Source: Notospermus geniculatus (Eukaryota; Nemertea; Pilidiophora; Heteronemertea; Lineidae). From it: a stretch of DNA of 64,000 nucleotides. Position numbers and translations under genes: made by a program. The stretch is taken from the NCBI GenBank assembly GCA_002633025.1, contig NMRB01002764.1:1-64000 (forward strand), given 5' to 3'. The notes under the pieces are model-generated. The model was not told where the DNA came from and ran no database searches. It was given only the letters and a program-made list of their open reading frames with translations. Positions 61,100 to 64,000 of the stretch are shown here, piece after piece. Positions within the stretch are counted from its first letter, which is position 1. Each line of letters begins with the position of its first letter.

Positions 61100-61990
61100 G
61101 CTAACTAAAATATCCTAATGTAAATTAGAGGAAAATCAGCGTTGGGGCCATGTCCAAGTGCTCCCTGCTCGTTATTCGGGCTGTGTATTTTAGTTGCCGA
61201 CTTCTGACATAAATATTGACATTATAGACTATAAATTCTGAAAATTTCAGCAGGATTGGACGGCTTTCACTCGTGTCCATAAAGGGTTGAAAACATTGGG
61301 TAAACTGTGTGTTGAAAACATAAAAAGTCAAGAAAATTCGGAATTTGCACCCTAAATGTAAAAAGTGACATATACAAATAATTTGGGTCTGCCAAAGGAT
61401 GATTCAGTACTTTTCAGAAAATTTTATCCTTTGATACGTAGGCCTACTTCTTATAAAAATTATAAGCCTCGCCAAGCGACACGGCATTATTACTGATTGA
61501 CAACAAAATGCTCTGTTCGATTTTTTGTGTGTATGTTGGAGGTGACTAGAGGAAGGTCCCTTTCTAAAATGGCCGTGTTTTGGTTTACAATAATGCCTAC
61601 CAGAGCCGCCAGCTTGAAATCAGATTCCCTTGTTTTCAGGGAACATCATTCTTCAGTTTGATTACATTCCATCTACATGTTGAGAGAAAAACAACTCATA
61701 CGTGTGGGGGCATATGCCACGCTCTGCGTTGCTCTTGTCTTGTTATCCGTGCTCGAACTCGTCGAGTCATCAACCTTATTCTGGCCCTTCAGTTAATATA
61801 ATGGCAGAGAGAAAACCCTGCTTGCTTTTTGAATTGCCTGTGTTTAGTTATGTCATGATAGGCAAATAAATGATTGAGCCTGGTAAGAACTTGAATATTG
61901 ACAAAATAGTCCTGGAATTATATAAAAACTAAAAAAATTTCCGATGCGGCCAGAAAAAGTGATGCGGGCGGGGATGATAAACTAACATTT
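61100..61990. other. Intergenic or intronic DNA
   Basis: No exon or repeat structure was recognised. A purine/pyrimidine-balanced stretch with short frames only. Confidence 0.4.
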
Positions 61991-62008
61991 TTTATGGTGC
62001 CTTATTGG

Positions 62009-62255
62009 CCATGTCGGCTGGCAGACTAAAAGGTTTTCATTGCACACAGTGTTTAAATTTTTTTTTGTATTCCTTTTTCAGTTCTATTTTCAAGACACAA
62101 AAGATGGGCCAAGAAGATTCAGTCGAACACACCATGTCGGCTGGCATGGCAGACTAAAAGGTTTTCATTGCACAGAGTGTTTAAATTTTTTTTTGTATTC
62201 CTTTTTCAGTTCTATTTTCAAGACCCAAAAGATGGGCCAAGAAGATTTTGTCGAA
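62009..62255. repeat. Tandem duplication of an intron end and exon start
   Basis: The unit CATGTCGGCTGGCAGACTAA … GGGCCAAGAAGATT… occurs at 62009-62131 and 62132-62255. Each has the same polypyrimidine tract and CAG acceptor, so the first is a decoy start of the exon at 62210. Confidence 0.85.
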
Positions 62256-62350
62256 CACAGTTCGACTTCACAAAAAACAATTTGTGCCAAGAGCTGAAGG
62301 AAGTGAAAACAGCCGAGGAATTTGTTACCAAGATGTACGAACTAATACCA
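62210..62350 (+). CDS. Internal exon of an unrecognised plus-strand gene
   Basis: After a strong polypyrimidine tract and CTTTTTCAG, 47 codons read FYFQDPKDGPRRFCRTQFDF, then LCQELKEVKTAEEF and VTKMYELIP, ending at GTAAGTG. The phase is 0 at both ends. The peptide looks like a normal soluble protein segment with an amphipathic helix at its end. No family is recognised. The other exons are not in this window, or were not found, so the gene probably continues to the right. Confidence 0.6.
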
Positions 62351-62774
62351 GTAAGTGCCTAGTTGATGAATTTTATGGAACATGATTTGAATGAGGGAAC
62401 ATACATGTAATAACCATTTGTCGCAAAAGAGTCAGCAAAAACTAAAAATATGTTCAGTCCCTGGTATGGTCGCAAGGCCGGTCGCCTAGAAAATCACTCG
62501 AAAAATTAAGTTAACCCGAGTCAAATTTTGTCTCGAGACAGTTGTCGTGTAGACGCAGTTGCCCGTTTGTCTCGGGACAAAGGCCTATATTGGGGCATAC
62601 GGCTCATTTCGCTGTGCCTCTGCAGCATGTGTACTCTTGTTGGCGACTTGTGACGCCATATTCAAAGCCAGAACTACATGTATAATCTGTGTAGACGCTC
62701 CGTTACTTGTCTCGGGTTATTTTGTCTCGAGACAAAGTTGACCGGAGACAATAGGAGTAGTCAGCCGCGCATAT

Positions 62775-62922
62775 TGCTAACATATGGCAGCACAGTCTTA
62801 GCGGACCAAATGTACAGGAAATCTATTATGATCGCTGCTCGATCGATAATGACTGGGTCCGCTAGATGCATTGAATTGGGCCCTAGTGACACCTAGTGGT
62901 CAACTCGCTGACAGCTCCTATT
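62775..62922. repeat. Fragment of the pogo-like MITE interior
   Basis: GGCAGCACAGTCTTAGCGGA through AATGACTGGGTCCGCTAGAT to ACTCGCTGACAGCTCCTATT matches 20044-20188. Flanking TTGTCTCGAGACAAA-type inverted words (62530 and 62730) may belong to another element. Confidence 0.65.
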
Positions 62923-62929
62923 GTAGTCT

Positions 62930-64000
62930 CTCATCTCATGTAGATGGGTCATTCCACAGTATTTGGCACTACCTAACTCCCGTTCCATGTCAATGTAATA
63001 CATTCATGCCATCTTCCTTCTTAAAAGCGAACCTGTCATCATCAGTCATAAACTTCATGACTAGTACACTAATAGAAATAACTTAGATCAATAAAATAAG
63101 TTATAAACGTGCAACAACACAATCACCGGAACCAAAGATGGAATTTCTGCACCTGAATTTGGGACATGACTTCACACTGACTCGCGAAACGATTTAGCTG
63201 TAACCTTTGCTAAAACTGCCTAACGATGGTCATGAAACATGTACATATTGAAGGTACTTGTTCCAAATTTTCCATTTGTCATTTCGCACTCCAAAAAATC
63301 CCTTCAACCCGCCAATGCAGCCCTCCCAAAAGGGGCTGGAAGGTGAAAAATCAAAAAGTCCAGTTCTGCACCCGTAAGTCATACACTTCAAACTTGCAGG
63401 GATGATACATCATAGGGTGGAGACATCACTTTTGGGTAACATGGAATAATTGCATGGTTGTGACCTAACAATGGATTTTCAGTTGCAGAAAAATCTGTGG
63501 AAATCTATAATAAGAGAGAACACAGAGTTCTCACTCGCGCTATTTTTTAGCGTATATATGCCATAGATGCCGATTTCACGCCATGTCTGCCTTCCCCAAG
63601 CACAAAAATTACGCTTATTTTTAATTATCAAAAACGTCATTTTTAAACTGCGCCTTTTAATCAGAGCAGAAGCACTTCTGTGCACCTGCTTCCTTTTGCT
63701 GACCGCAACCCAAAATCATTGCACTGAACAGCTGAGTGTACGCCCGACCATGCTTGCTTCAGAGCGGTGAACTACGCAGTTCTTCGCGCATCTCTCATTC
63801 ATAATTCAATTTCTGTCATGAAAATGAAAGAAAACTAAGTTTGAAAATGTCCCGTCCGTAACACAAATTTGACTATCTTTGACGTGTCATGTTAGATGAA
63901 GGAAAAACAAGTGCACTAACAGTGGTAAAATTCATCAAATTTTCATCCATAGATATCCATCCAAAGCCCAAACAAAAAAATATTGAGTTCTGAATGATTT
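62930..64000. other. Right end of the window, no gene recognised
   Basis: Probably the intron after the exon at 62210-62350. No acceptor with a conserved frame was found up to the edge. Confidence 0.35.

Overview
This window looks like intron-rich, transposon-dense genomic DNA from a marine invertebrate animal, possibly an echinoderm or another deuterostome. The pointers are GT-AG introns, countless small TA-flanked inverted-repeat transposons, tRNA-derived SINE-like repeats, frequent AGGCCTA and TACATGTA words, and protein families typical of marine invertebrate transposons. There is no bacterial-style gene packing. The species cannot be fixed from the sequence alone. Unknown bases occur at 20973, 59687 and 57996-58096, so this is a draft assembly.

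The main content is one large minus-strand gene running from the ATG at 47954-47956 to a stop at 10145-10147. I could build 17 coding exons, all with GT donors and AG acceptors in compatible phase. They sum to 2742 nt, or 913 codons plus a stop. The product matches, from memory, the family carrying the DUF7869 domain. This family has a transposase-like core with IIDGMDQ, QLDNC..ENKN and PVGHTHEDVDQLFSRIS motifs. It is preceded by a Cys/Leu-rich region and a helix-turn-helix-like segment, and followed by a basic/acidic linker and what looks like a small beta-barrel. Whether it is a domesticated gene or a live intron-bearing element is open.

The introns hold most of the rest. Exons 7, 8 and 9 have extra full or partial copies (21030-24134), one next to an N, so allelic misassembly is a real alternative to exon duplication. 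The same intron carries DUF6570-like and SAP-like transposon protein fragments. Other introns hold a multi-copy modular repeat here called R1, nested inverted-repeat elements, a 776-bp palindrome, and a pair of inverted MITEs flanking exon 15.

Left of the gene (1-10000) are an OTU-domain pseudogene of a transposon broken by a MITE (349-1700), a 30-bp-period minisatellite, an 80-bp-period minisatellite, a fold-back mariner-like transposase relic (4563-5470) and SINE-like repeats. Right of the gene (48000-64000) are AT-rich satellite-like DNA (49320-50600), several TIR elements, a GIY-YIG fragment of a Penelope-like element (54567-54799), the assembly gap, and one well-formed plus-strand exon of an unrecognised gene at 62210-62350.
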